The notes under the pieces: generated by a model | What the model was told of the DNA's origin: nothing | Seen by the model: only the letters and a program-made list of their open reading frames with translations | The model's database searches: none | NCBI RefSeq assembly: GCF_001187435.1 | Contig: NZ_LFXA01000004.1 | Location: 563,001-627,000, forward strand | DNA length: 64,000 nucleotides | DNA from: Streptomyces caatingaensis | GTDB taxonomy: Bacteria; Actinomycetota; Actinomycetes; Streptomycetales; Streptomycetaceae | Direction of reading: 5' to 3' | Program-made: the position numbers and the translations under genes | Shown here: piece after piece, positions 28,433 through 36,136 of the stretch | Numbering within the stretch: position 1 is the stretch's first letter | Layout of the letters: every line of letters starts with the position of its first letter

Positions 28433-29158
28433 ATGATCATCGCAAGTGCGCAGTTCACACCCCGGCCGTGCGACGTCGCGGCCAACGTCGGGGCCATGGC
28501 AGCCCTCGTCGGGGAGGCGGCCGCCGCCGGCGCGGCCGTCGTCGTCTTCCCGGAACTGGCCGTCACCGGTTACGAGTTGGGCGCCATAACCGCCGACCCG
28601 GCGCTCCTCCTGGCCCCCGACGGCCCGGAGCTGGCCCCGCTGCGCGAGGCGTGCCGCGCGTCCGCCGTCACCGCCGTGGTCAACTGCCCCGGCCGGTCGG
28701 CGCAGGGACCGACCATCAGCTCGTACGTGTACGGCCCCGACGGGGCCCTGCTCACCCGCTACGACAAGGTCCATGTGACGGAGACGGAGCGGGCGGCGGG
28801 CTTCGCGCCCGGCACGGAGGACGGCCGTTTCGAGCTCGACGGCGTCCGCGTGGGGCTGGCGATCTGCTACGACACGGCGTTCCCCGAGGTGGCCGCCCGG
28901 GCCGCGGCCGACGGCTGCCGGCTGCTGCTGGCCAGCTCCCTGCACGACGCGGAGGACGGCCCGCGCAAGCTGGCCACGCTCTACCCCGCGATGGCGCGGG
29001 ACAACGGCCTGTACGTGGCGCTGGCCAACCACGTGGGCCCGTCGGGCGGTTACACGGCCTGCGGGCTGAGCGCGGTGTGGGGTCCGGACGGCCGCGTCCT
29101 GGCCGAACGGCCGGACGCGGGGCTGGTGCTGGCCGAGGCCGGCGCGGCCGGCGCCTGA
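28433..29158 (+). CDS. Carbon-nitrogen hydrolase (nitrilase superfamily)
   Basis: A 241-residue amidase-type enzyme. The catalytic triad of the superfamily is present: Glu 41 (VFPELAVTGYE), Lys 112 (YDKVHVTE) and Cys 145 (LAICYDTAFPE). It hydrolyses an amide or carbamoyl group of an unknown substrate. The ATG at 28433 follows the previous stop by 7 bp, so the two genes could be co-transcribed. Confidence 0.92.
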   Translation: MIIASAQFTPRPCDVAANVGAMAALVGEAAAAGAAVVVFPELAVTGYELGAITADPALLLAPDGPELAPLREACRASAVTAVVNCPGRSAQGPTISSYVYGPDGALLTRYDKVHVTETERAAGFAPGTEDGRFELDGVRVGLAICYDTAFPEVAARAAADGCRLLLASSLHDAEDGPRKLATLYPAMARDNGLYVALANHVGPSGGYTACGLSAVWGPDGRVLAERPDAGLVLAEAGAAGA

Positions 29159-29164
29159 GGCCGC

Positions 29165-29190
29165 GGGGGCGGGGCGCGAGCCCCGCCCCC
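29165..29190. terminator. Bidirectional terminator hairpin
   Basis: Perfect 11-bp arms GGGGGCGGGGC and complement with a GCGA loop lie between convergent genes. Confidence 0.78.
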
Positions 29191-29196
29191 GGCGCA

Positions 29197-30207
29197 TCAC
29201 AGGCTGACGATCATCTTCCCGGTGTTCTCGCCGCGCAGCATGCCGAGGAAGGCGTCCACCGCGCCCTCGATCCCGTGGACCACGGTCTCGTCGCGCTTGA
29301 GCTCGCCGGAGCGGACCCAGCCCCCGACCTCCTCGACGAACCGCGGCCGCAGCGCCTCGTGGTCCATGACGATCATGCCCTGGAGGCGCAGCCGCTTGCC
29401 GATGGCGAGGGCGAGGTTGCCCGGGCCCGGCACCGGCCCCGTCGCGTTGTACTGCGCGATGGCGCCGCACAGCGTGACCCGGCCGTGCAGCCGCAGGGCG
29501 CCGATCGCCGCCTCCAGGTGCTCGCCGCCGACGTTGTCGAAGTAGACGTCGATCCCGTCGGGGGCCGCCTTGGCGAGCTGCTCGGCGACCGGGCCGTTCT
29601 TGTAGTTGAACGCCGCGTCGAAGCCGTACTCCTCGACGAGCCGGCGCACCTTCTCGTCCGACCCCGCGCTGCCGACGACCCGCGAGGCGCCCTTGAGCCG
29701 GGCGATCTGCCCGGCCATGCTGCCCACCGCCCCGGCGGCGCCGGAGACGAAGACGGCGTCGCCGGGCCGGAAGGACGCGACCTCCAGCAGCCCCGCGTAG
29801 GCGGTCATGCCCGGCATGCCGAGGGCGCCGAGGTAGGCGGAGAGCGGCGCGGCGCCGGCGTCCACCGGGAAGGCGTGCCGGGCGTCGAGCACGGCGTACT
29901 CGCGCCAGCCCAGGTCGTGCAGGACGTGGTCGCCCACGGCGAAGCGCCCGTCCCGCGAGGCGACGACCTCGCCGACGGCGCCGCCGGTCATGGGCCGGTC
30001 GAGCGCGAACGGCGGCACGTACGACTTGACGTCGTTCATGCGGCCGCGCATGTACGGGTCGACCGACAGGTGGAGGTTGCGGACGACGATCTGCCCTTCG
30101 GCGGGCTCGGCGACGGGCTCCTCGCGGAGCGCGAAGTCCTCGGGGTTCGGCTCGCCCACGGGGCGGGCGACCAGGTGCCAGGCGCGGGCGGTGGCGGGAA
30201 CGGACAT
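29197..30207 (-). CDS. NADP-dependent MDR oxidoreductase (leukotriene B4 dehydrogenase-like)
   Basis: A 336-residue zinc-independent medium-chain reductase of the CurA/PTGR family. LHLSVDPYMRGRMND, the Rossmann block FVSGAAGAVGSMAGQIARLKGASRVVGSAGS and the DVYFDNVGGEHLEAAI motif are typical. It reduces C=C bonds of enones with NADPH. It is divergent from a MarR gene with an operator-like dyad between them, so it is probably regulated by that MarR (inference). Confidence 0.9.
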   Translation of the reverse strand: MSVPATARAWHLVARPVGEPNPEDFALREEPVAEPAEGQIVVRNLHLSVDPYMRGRMNDVKSYVPPFALDRPMTGGAVGEVVASRDGRFAVGDHVLHDLGWREYAVLDARHAFPVDAGAAPLSAYLGALGMPGMTAYAGLLEVASFRPGDAVFVSGAAGAVGSMAGQIARLKGASRVVGSAGSDEKVRRLVEEYGFDAAFNYKNGPVAEQLAKAAPDGIDVYFDNVGGEHLEAAIGALRLHGRVTLCGAIAQYNATGPVPGPGNLALAIGKRLRLQGMIVMDHEALRPRFVEEVGGWVRSGELKRDETVVHGIEGAVDAFLGMLRGENTGKMIVSL

Positions 30208-30223
30208 CGGTTCTTGACCTCCT

Positions 30224-30275
30224 ATTGCTTCATCAGCTGAAACAATAGTTGACCTAGATATTTTATGTTGTCAAG
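30224..30275. promoter_or_regulatory. Divergent promoter with MarR-operator-like dyad
   Basis: ATTGCTTCA (30224-30232) and TGAAACAAT (30238-30246) form 9-bp arms with one mismatch and a 5-bp centre. Right after, TTGAC (30250-30254) and GTCAA (30270-30274) flank an AT-rich core. The region is strikingly AT-rich for this genome, and TTGACA on the minus strand may be a -35 element. Confidence 0.55.
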
Positions 30276-30296
30276 GAACTGGGTAGGCTGGTGTCC

Positions 30297-30758
30297 ATGG
30301 CACCGTCGTCGACCCCCCGGACCCCCGACCCGCTCACCACCGAGGTGGTGGAGCTCATCGGCACGGTCGTGGTGCGCTACCACGAGGAGTACGACGAGGC
30401 GGCCGCCCGTCACTCCCTGACCGGCGCCCAGGCCCGCGTCCTGGCCCTGCTGGCCCGCGAGCCGCTGCCCATGCGGCGCATCGCCGAGCGGCTCAAGTGC
30501 GAGCCGTCCAACGTGACGGGCATCGTCGACCGCCTCGCCGCCCGCCGGCTCGTCGAGCGCCGCCCCGACCCCGACGACCGCCGCGTCAAGCTCGCCGCGG
30601 TGACGCCCGAGGGCCGCGCCACGGCGGAACGCCTCCGCGAGAGCCTCCACTTCGCCCGCGAACCCCTGGGCCGCCTCTCCCCGGCGGAGCGGACGACGCT
30701 GCGCGACCTGCTGCGGCGGATGCTGGGGGAGGGGAGCGGCGAGGGCTTCGGGGAGTGA
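30297..30758 (+). CDS. MarR-family transcriptional regulator
   Basis: A 153-residue MarR regulator. The winged HTH is TGAQARVLALLAREPLPMRRIAERLKCEPSNVTGIVDRLAARRLVERR with the wing DPDDRRVKLAAVTPEGR. MarR proteins are dimeric repressors released by small phenolics or oxidants. The start is the ATG at 30297 or the GTG at 30291. It probably controls the divergent oxidoreductase. Confidence 0.92.
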   Translation: MAPSSTPRTPDPLTTEVVELIGTVVVRYHEEYDEAAARHSLTGAQARVLALLAREPLPMRRIAERLKCEPSNVTGIVDRLAARRLVERRPDPDDRRVKLAAVTPEGRATAERLRESLHFAREPLGRLSPAERTTLRDLLRRMLGEGSGEGFGE

Positions 30759-30829
30759 GCCCCGGGGAGCGGGCCGCGAGGTACGGGAAACCCCCTCGCC
30801 GCCCCCTCCCCATCCGTCACCATGACCCC

Positions 30830-31399
30830 ATGACCGCCCCCGCCCCCTTCACCCCCCTGGACTTCCAGCTCGTCCTCCTCCGCCGCATGGCCGACCACCA
30901 GCCCGGCCTCGTCGAGGACGCCGTGCGCCGACTCGGCGTCACACGGGCGGAGATGCGCGAGGCCAACCGCCGCTGGCAGGCCATGCTGCACTCGCCCCGG
31001 CGCGGCGCCGGCCCCCGCTACCGCTCCGTCCTCGGCCCGCCCGAGAGCGTCACCCGGCGCCGGATCGGCGACCTCACCGCGGAGGCGGCCACATGGCCCG
31101 TCCCCCTCTGGCCGGACCTCCGCTTCGAGGTCCTCACCGCCCCCGGCGGCGCCGTCTGGAACGCGTGGCTCGTCCGCGCCCCCGGCGCCCCCTCCCCCGC
31201 CCCCCGCACCGTCGAGGACCTGACCCCCTGGTCCTGCACCGTCGACGAGACCGCCCGCGCCTTCGCCCCCGCCCGCCCCATGGAGGGCACCGCCCCCACC
31301 CGCTGGCAGCTCGCCTTCACGGCCCCGGACGCGTCCGGGCGGCGGGAGGAGCACGTGGCGGATTTCACGTGGGGGCTCTTCCAGCGGCTCATACGCTGA
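30830..31399 (+). CDS. Hypothetical protein
   Basis: A 189-residue protein with no domain I recognise. The coding pattern is strong: GC-rich third positions and no rare codons. Its N-terminal half is helical (FQLVLLRRMADHQPGLVEDAVRRLGVTRAEMREANRRW) and its C-terminal half is Pro/Ala-rich and ends WGLFQRLIR. There is no signal peptide. The start is the ATG at 30830. Confidence 0.6.
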   Translation: MTAPAPFTPLDFQLVLLRRMADHQPGLVEDAVRRLGVTRAEMREANRRWQAMLHSPRRGAGPRYRSVLGPPESVTRRRIGDLTAEAATWPVPLWPDLRFEVLTAPGGAVWNAWLVRAPGAPSPAPRTVEDLTPWSCTVDETARAFAPARPMEGTAPTRWQLAFTAPDASGRREEHVADFTWGLFQRLIR

Positions 31400-31519
31400 G
31401 GCGCGCCTCATCCTTTCGGCGGACGCGGCGCCGCCAAGGGTGGCCGTTTACCCGAGGCGGCCGGGGGCGGCGGCTCCGTAGCGTGGGGCCGTCCCATGTC
31501 ATCGAGAGGGAGCGGTCCC

Positions 31520-32107
31520 ATGTCCCGTGCGCGCCACATCGCCCTGGCCGTCGCCGGCCTGGTCTGCCTGGCGCTGCCCCTCGCCCTGCTGGCCGGCGGG
31601 TGCTTCGGGAGCGTCGGGGCGGTGGACGACAAGGCCGTCGGCACCCCGGCGTCCGCCGACGAGCCGCAGCGGGTGCGCATCCCGTCGCTCGGCGTGGACA
31701 GCCCGCTGATCCGCATCAACACGCTGGGCAAGGACCGCAGCGTGCAGGGGCCGCCGCCCGAGCAGGGCATGACGGCCGGCTGGTACAGCGGCGGCGTCCT
31801 CCCGGGCGAGCGCGGGGTCGCGATGATCGTCGGGCACCGGGAGGACCGGGACGGCCGTCCCGCCGTCTTCCGGGAGCTGCACACGGTCGGCGAGGGCACG
31901 GTGATCGACGTCGAGCGGGGCGACGGGCGGGTGCTGCACTTCGTCGTCACCCGCGTCGAGACCGTCGAGAAGGGCGTCCCCGTCGCCCGGAAGGAGCAGC
32001 CCGCGCCGAAGGAACGCAAGCTGCTCCTGGTCACCTGCGGGGGCGCCCCGGCGCCCGGCGAGCGGGCCGCGAGGAACCTCGTCGTGCACGCCGCGCTGCG
32101 ACCATGA
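31520..32107 (+). CDS. Class F sortase
   Basis: A 195-residue sortase-like transpeptidase anchored by an N-terminal hydrophobic segment (IALAVAGLVCLALPLALLAGGC). The catalytic residues fit the family: His in MIVGHRED, Cys in the LLLVTCGG strand, and Arg near RNLVVH. Class F sortases attach or process surface proteins in actinobacteria. The ATG at 31520 has GAGAGGGAGC upstream; an upstream ATG at 31496 is also in frame. A DUF1275 gene follows after 4 bp. Confidence 0.85.
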   Translation: MSRARHIALAVAGLVCLALPLALLAGGCFGSVGAVDDKAVGTPASADEPQRVRIPSLGVDSPLIRINTLGKDRSVQGPPPEQGMTAGWYSGGVLPGERGVAMIVGHREDRDGRPAVFRELHTVGEGTVIDVERGDGRVLHFVVTRVETVEKGVPVARKEQPAPKERKLLLVTCGGAPAPGERAARNLVVHAALRP

Positions 32108-32111
32108 GGGC

Positions 32112-32771
32112 GTGACGCTGCTCGCGGCCCTGCTGGCGCTCACCCTCGTCGCCGGGGTCGTCGACGCGGTGAGCTTCCTCGGGCTGGGCCACGTCTTCAC
32201 CGCGAACATGACCGGGAACGTGGTCTTCCTCGGCTTCTCGGCGGTCGGCGAGGCCGGGTTCTCGGTGCCCGCCTCGGGGGTCGCGCTGGGCGGCTTCCTG
32301 GTGGGGGCGCTGCTCGGCGGGCGGTTCGGGGTCGCGATGGACGGCCGGCCGAGGCGGCTGTGGCTCGGCGGCGCCCTGGCGGCGGAGGCGCTGCTCGTCG
32401 GCGCTGCGGCGGCGGTGGCGGCGGCCGGCCCGGGCGGGGAGGGCCGGCGCTGGACGACGACCGCCGTCCTGGCGCTGGCCATGGGGGTACGGGTCGCCAC
32501 GGTCCGGCGGCTGGCCGTGCCCGACATGATGACGGTCATCCTGACCCGCACCCTGACCGGGATCGCCGCGGACTCCCGCGCGGCCGGGGGGACCGGCCCC
32601 TTTCTCGGACGGCGCGTCGGCTCCGTCCTCGCCATGGCCCTCGGGGCCGCCGCCGGGGCGTGGCTGGTGACCCACCACGGCCCGGTGTGGCCGCTGGCCC
32701 TCGCGGCGGGCGGCGTCGCGCTGCTCGCCGCGGGGGCCCTGCTGAGCGGCGTCAGGCGATCTCGGCGGTGA
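32112..32771 (+). CDS. DUF1275 (YoaK) family membrane protein
   Basis: A 219-residue protein with six hydrophobic segments. The DUF1275 signature VDAVSFLGLGHVFTANMTGNVVFLGF is clear, and a VPDMMTVILTRTLTGIAADS block is also typical. Function is unknown. The GTG start at 32112 lies 4 bp after the sortase stop, so the two genes are probably co-transcribed. Its 3' end overlaps the convergent OsmC gene by 20 bp. Confidence 0.87.
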   Translation: MTLLAALLALTLVAGVVDAVSFLGLGHVFTANMTGNVVFLGFSAVGEAGFSVPASGVALGGFLVGALLGGRFGVAMDGRPRRLWLGGALAAEALLVGAAAAVAAAGPGGEGRRWTTTAVLALAMGVRVATVRRLAVPDMMTVILTRTLTGIAADSRAAGGTGPFLGRRVGSVLAMALGAAAGAWLVTHHGPVWPLALAAGGVALLAAGALLSGVRRSRR

Positions 32772-33177
32772 GGGTGATGGTCGTCCCGGCGAGCGCCTGG
32801 CTGACCGGGCAGTTCTTCTTGGCGTCCTCGGCCGCGGCGGCGAAGCCCTCCTCGTCCAGGCCGGGCACCTCGCCGCGGACCCAGAGGTGGATGCCGGTGA
32901 TGCCCTCGCCCGGCTGGAAGGTGACGTCCGCCTTGGTCTCCAGCCGGGTGGGCGGGGTGCCCGCGCCGGTCAGGCCGTGCGACAGCGCCATGCTGAAGCA
33001 GCTCGAGTGGGCGGCGGCGATGAGCTCCTCGGGGCTGGTCTTCCCGTTGGCCTGCTCGGCGCGGGACGGCCAGGAGACCGGCTGGGAGCCGATGCCCGAC
33101 GAGTCGAACGTGACGGTGCCGCTCCCGGTGAGCAGCTCGCCCTCCCAGACGGTGTGCGCGGTACGGGTCGTGGCCAC
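32752..33177 (-). CDS. OsmC/Ohr-family peroxiredoxin
   Basis: A 141-residue OsmC-type protein. The two redox Cys are in AAHSSCFSMAL and KKNCPVSQAL. It reduces organic hydroperoxides in the cytoplasm. The start MATTRTAHTVWEGELLTGSG is typical. It is probably induced by osmotic or oxidative stress (family knowledge). Confidence 0.93.
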   Translation of the reverse strand: MATTRTAHTVWEGELLTGSGTVTFDSSGIGSQPVSWPSRAEQANGKTSPEELIAAAHSSCFSMALSHGLTGAGTPPTRLETKADVTFQPGEGITGIHLWVRGEVPGLDEEGFAAAAEDAKKNCPVSQALAGTTITLTAEIA

Positions 33178-33570
33178 GGATTCCTCCAGAGGGAAGTACG
33201 GATCCTGAGGTGCGGATCCTGAAGTACGGGTCCTGCGACACGGGCCGCCGCCGATCAGCCGCCGATCAGCCCCGATCGGCTGCGGATCAGCCGCATCAAC
33301 GGTCCCGGCCGGACGGACGGTCCTCGACGATCATACGGAGGCGGCGGGTCCGACGCCCCCGTCGGTACACGGGGCTCGGGCCGGCAAGGGGGGGCGCGGG
33401 CCGGGGCCGGCCCGGGGGCCGGCGCCCCGGCCCCTCGCAACCGCCGCACCGCCACCGGCGCAGGCGCGGCAACCTCCGCCCACCGCACCGCAGTTCACCC
33501 GCCGGCGGCGGACCGGCGAACCGGCGCCCCCCACACAGCGCCCCGCACACCGGACGACGCCGGACGCCGT
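33178..33570. repeat. Intergenic region with tandem and inverted GC repeats
   Basis: A 393-bp region. Three near-copies of a 14-15-nt unit, AGTACGGATCCTG, lie at about 33195-33235, followed by repeats of GCCGATCAGCC near 33246-33295. The rest is very GC-rich with no clear gene. Confidence 0.5.
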
Positions 33571-33948
33571 TCAGTCCTTCGCCTGCGCCTGCGCCTCCGC
33601 CACCGACGCCCGGACCTCGTCCATGTCGAGGGCGCGGGCCTGGCGGATGACGTCCTCCAAGGCGGCCTCGGGGAGGGCGCCGGGCTGGGCGTACACCGCG
33701 ATGTTGTCGCGGACGATCATCAGCGTCGGGACGGAGCTGATCTCGAAGGCGGCGGAGAGCTCGGCCTGGGAGTCGGTCTCGACCTTGGCGAAGACGAGGT
33801 CCTCGTGCTTGGCGGCCACGCGGTCGTAGACGGGCGCGAACCGCTTGCAGGGACCGCACCACGTGGCCCAGAAGTTGATGAGGACGAAGTCGGCGCCCGA
33901 GACGACCTCGTCGAAGTTCTCCTTGGTGAGCTCCACGGTGCTGCTCAT
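33571..33948 (-). CDS. Thioredoxin
   Basis: A 125-residue thioredoxin with the canonical WCGPC active site (Cys 31, Cys 34), the cis-Pro motif SSVPTLMIV and the N-terminal VELTKENFDEVVSG. The C-terminal helix is slightly extended and acidic/Ala-rich (EVRASVAEAQAQAKD). It is a cytoplasmic disulfide reductase. It may serve the nearby OsmC peroxiredoxin (inference). No thioredoxin reductase is adjacent. Confidence 0.95.
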   Translation of the reverse strand: MSSTVELTKENFDEVVSGADFVLINFWATWCGPCKRFAPVYDRVAAKHEDLVFAKVETDSQAELSAAFEISSVPTLMIVRDNIAVYAQPGALPEAALEDVIRQARALDMDEVRASVAEAQAQAKD

Positions 33949-34126
33949 GCGTGCCTACCCGCTTCCGGTGGTGGTCGTGTGTGGCTCGGTCGTTGTGGCT
34001 CAGGAGCGGTAACCGGGCCGTGCCGCACCGTATTCCTCAGCCGCCGAACGGCCCCGTATGGCCTACGGCCGCCTCCGCGGCCAAGCGGTGTGACCGTGGT
34101 TACATCATCGGCGGAGGTGCGCTTAT

Positions 34127-35158
34127 ATGACCGGTGAGAGAGCGCAGAACGGTGACGGCCCCGGGCCGCGTCCGCACACGACGACGTCCCGGCGCCTGGT
34201 GCTGGCCACGGCCGCCTTCGCGCCCCTCCTGGCGGGCGCCGGCCCGGCGCGGGCGGCGCCCGCGAGCGACGGGTGCCGCACCGCGGACCCGTGCCGCAAG
34301 AGGCTGATCCACCCGGCGGGCACCAAGGAGTCCGACTGGCAGGGCGTCATCGACACGCTGGACCACCGCGGCCGGATGGGCGGCGAGCACGTCTACCGGA
34401 TGGGGTTCCTCCGCCACGATCTGAAGGTGACCTCGCACGGGCACCGCATCATCCCGAGCCTGGGGATCGGCTCGTTCGTCTCCTTCGTCCGGTACGAGGA
34501 CGGCCGGACGATGCTGATGGGCGACATGGCCGTCACCGAGGACGAGATGCAGCGGGTGATCGACGTCCTCGACGCGCGCGGGATCGCGCAGACGGCGATC
34601 CACAAGCACATGCTCGCCCACGAGCCGGCCGTGTGGTGGATGCACGTCCACGGGCTGCACGAGGACGAGACCGTGCTCGCCGACGCCCTGCGGGAGGCGC
34701 TGGCGGCCACCGGCACCCCGCCCCCGACCGGGCTCCCGCCCACGGCGGACGTCGACCTGGACACCGAGGGCGTCGACGAGGCGCTGGGCACCAGGGGCGG
34801 CACCGAGGGCCAGATCTACAAGATCACCTTCGCCCGCCGGGAGACGATCGTCGAGCACGACCGCGTCCTGCCCCGGATGACCGGCGCCACGACCGCGATC
34901 TCGTTCCAGCCGGTCGGCGGGGGACGGGCGATCGTCAACGGGGACTTCGTGATCACGGGGGCCGAGATGCAGCACGTCATCCGCGCCCTGCGGCGCGGCC
35001 GGATCGACATCGTCTCGATCCACAGCCATATGCTCCACGAGGAACCGCGGCTGTTCTTCCTGCACTTCTGGGGCGTCGACGACGCCGTCCGACTGGCCCG
35101 GACCCTGCGGACGGCGGTGGAGTGCACCGATGTCTCACCCGCGGGCGCGCATGAGTAA
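34127..35158 (+). CDS. Exported DUF1259 protein (two tandem domains)
   Basis: A 343-residue protein with a Tat-like signal peptide (SRRLVLATAAFAPLLAGAGPARA) and two DUF1259 domains. The domain repeats share IDTLDHRGRMGGEHVYRMGFLRHDL/AIHKHMLAHEPAVWWMHVHG and VEHDRVLPRMTG/SIHSHMLHEEPRLFFLHFWG, with paired HxHM and HxHxxG His motifs that suggest metal binding. Homologues include LpqO and LppY in mycobacteria. The function is unknown. The ATG at 34127 is followed at once by the signal. A tRNA gene lies 37 bp beyond the stop. Confidence 0.87.
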   Translation: MTGERAQNGDGPGPRPHTTTSRRLVLATAAFAPLLAGAGPARAAPASDGCRTADPCRKRLIHPAGTKESDWQGVIDTLDHRGRMGGEHVYRMGFLRHDLKVTSHGHRIIPSLGIGSFVSFVRYEDGRTMLMGDMAVTEDEMQRVIDVLDARGIAQTAIHKHMLAHEPAVWWMHVHGLHEDETVLADALREALAATGTPPPTGLPPTADVDLDTEGVDEALGTRGGTEGQIYKITFARRETIVEHDRVLPRMTGATTAISFQPVGGGRAIVNGDFVITGAEMQHVIRALRRGRIDIVSIHSHMLHEEPRLFFLHFWGVDDAVRLARTLRTAVECTDVSPAGAHE

Positions 35159-35195
35159 GCGCAGCTCGGATCGTTTCTGCACGGCTGCCGCGAAG

Positions 35196-35269
35196 TGGGG
35201 CGGGTGGGACTCGAACCCACGACCGACGGATTATGAGTCCGCTGCTCTAACCGGCTGAGCTACCGCCCC
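35196..35269 (-). tRNA. tRNA with CAU anticodon (Met or lysidine-Ile)
   Basis: A 74-nt cloverleaf on the minus strand. It starts GGGGCGGTAGCTCAGCCGG, has anticodon loop CTCATAA, the TTCGAGTC T-loop and a 7-bp acceptor stem with discriminator A. The CCA is not encoded. CAU could be elongator Met or TilS-modified Ile; initiator Met is unlikely, as the stem is fully paired at position 1-72. Confidence 0.93.
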
Positions 35270-35463
35270 GTTCACGGCGCGTCGCGCACATCTGTGCGCG
35301 CCGTCTGCCGCAGCATAGCCGCTCATACGATCTGCTGCCCCGGTGGGGGCACATCGTGTGACCAGCCTGACCTTGAGGACTTCGGCCGTGGCCGGATCGG
35401 TTCCCGTCCGGCGTCGATCCGGGGACGAAAAAAGGACCCCCGAGGGGTCCTTCTCCCGTATGG

Positions 35464-35536
35464 CTCCTCCGACTGGACTCGAACCAGTAACCTGCCGGTT
35501 AACAGCCGGCTGCTCTGCCAATTGAGCTACAGAGGA
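35464..35536 (-). tRNA. tRNA-Asn (GTT), with encoded CCA
   Basis: A 73-nt tRNA, TCCTCTGTAGCTCAATTGG..., with anticodon loop CTGTTAA (anticodon GTT) and discriminator G. TGG at 35461-35463 supplies an encoded CCA. Confidence 0.96.
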
Positions 35537-35541
35537 TCGAG

Positions 35542-35614
35542 CTCCCCCGACTGGACTCGAACCAGTAACCTGCCGGTTAACAGCCGGCTGCTCTGCCAAT
35601 TGAGCTACAGGGGA
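35542..35614 (-). tRNA. tRNA-Asn (GTT), no encoded CCA
   Basis: A near-identical second tRNA-Asn. It differs only in acceptor-stem bases (TCCCCTG against TCCTCTG) and lacks an encoded CCA. It lies 5 bp upstream of the other copy, so the two are co-transcribed. Confidence 0.96.
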
Positions 35615-35822
35615 CTGTGGCGTTGCCTCGAATGCATCTTCGTCCGGTCTCCCGGGCGGCGTGCGCTCGCTGCGAGACATACATTAGCGCAAGCAGGGGG
35701 GTGCTCCGCCAATCGGTATCCCGGGAGTGATCTTCCCGGACTCCGGGCAGGCGGTGACCCGAGCCCGGCAGGGCCCGCGGTCGCGCGGGATTCCAGGGGA
35801 TCCGAGGGAAGGACGGTACGGG

Positions 35823-36110
35823 ATGCGCTACCGGCTGACGTTCATCGCTGGGGCTGCCGTCGGGTACGTGCTCGGCGCGCGGGCCGGCCGCGAGCGGTAC
35901 GAGGCGCTGCGCAAGGGGGCGCAGCGGATCGCGGGGAACCCGGCGGTGCGCAACACCGTGGAGGCGGCCGCGGTGAACGGCCGGACGCTGGTCTCGCGGA
36001 CGTTCGACAAGGTCGGCGACCGGGTTCCGGAGTCGGTGGCCGAGCGGGTGCGCTCGCTGCGCGAACAGCGCGCGGGCGACGAGGACGAGTGGGGCACCAG
36101 CAACACCTGA
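35823..36110 (+). CDS. YtxH-like membrane protein
   Basis: A 95-residue protein. The N-terminal hydrophobic segment FIAGAAVGYVLGARAGRERYEALRKGAQ is the YtxH glycine-rich pattern, followed by an amphipathic helical part and an acidic tail. It is probably bound to the inner membrane; function is unknown. The ATG at 35823 has GGAAGGA upstream. The long frame reading from 35294 through the tRNAs is not coding. Confidence 0.8.
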   Translation: MRYRLTFIAGAAVGYVLGARAGRERYEALRKGAQRIAGNPAVRNTVEAAAVNGRTLVSRTFDKVGDRVPESVAERVRSLREQRAGDEDEWGTSNT

Positions 36111-36136
36111 CCGGCGCCTTTGGCATCATCCTCGGC

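Noticed and set aside
35231..35680. Minus-strand open frame with repeated SSVAQLAEQPAVNRQVTGSSPVGGA
   Set aside because: It is a conceptual translation of the tandem tRNA genes, a well-known artefact.
35294..36136. Long plus-strand frame joining the tRNA region to the FGGY kinase
   Set aside because: It runs across tRNAs and the YtxH gene; the kinase begins at 36137.
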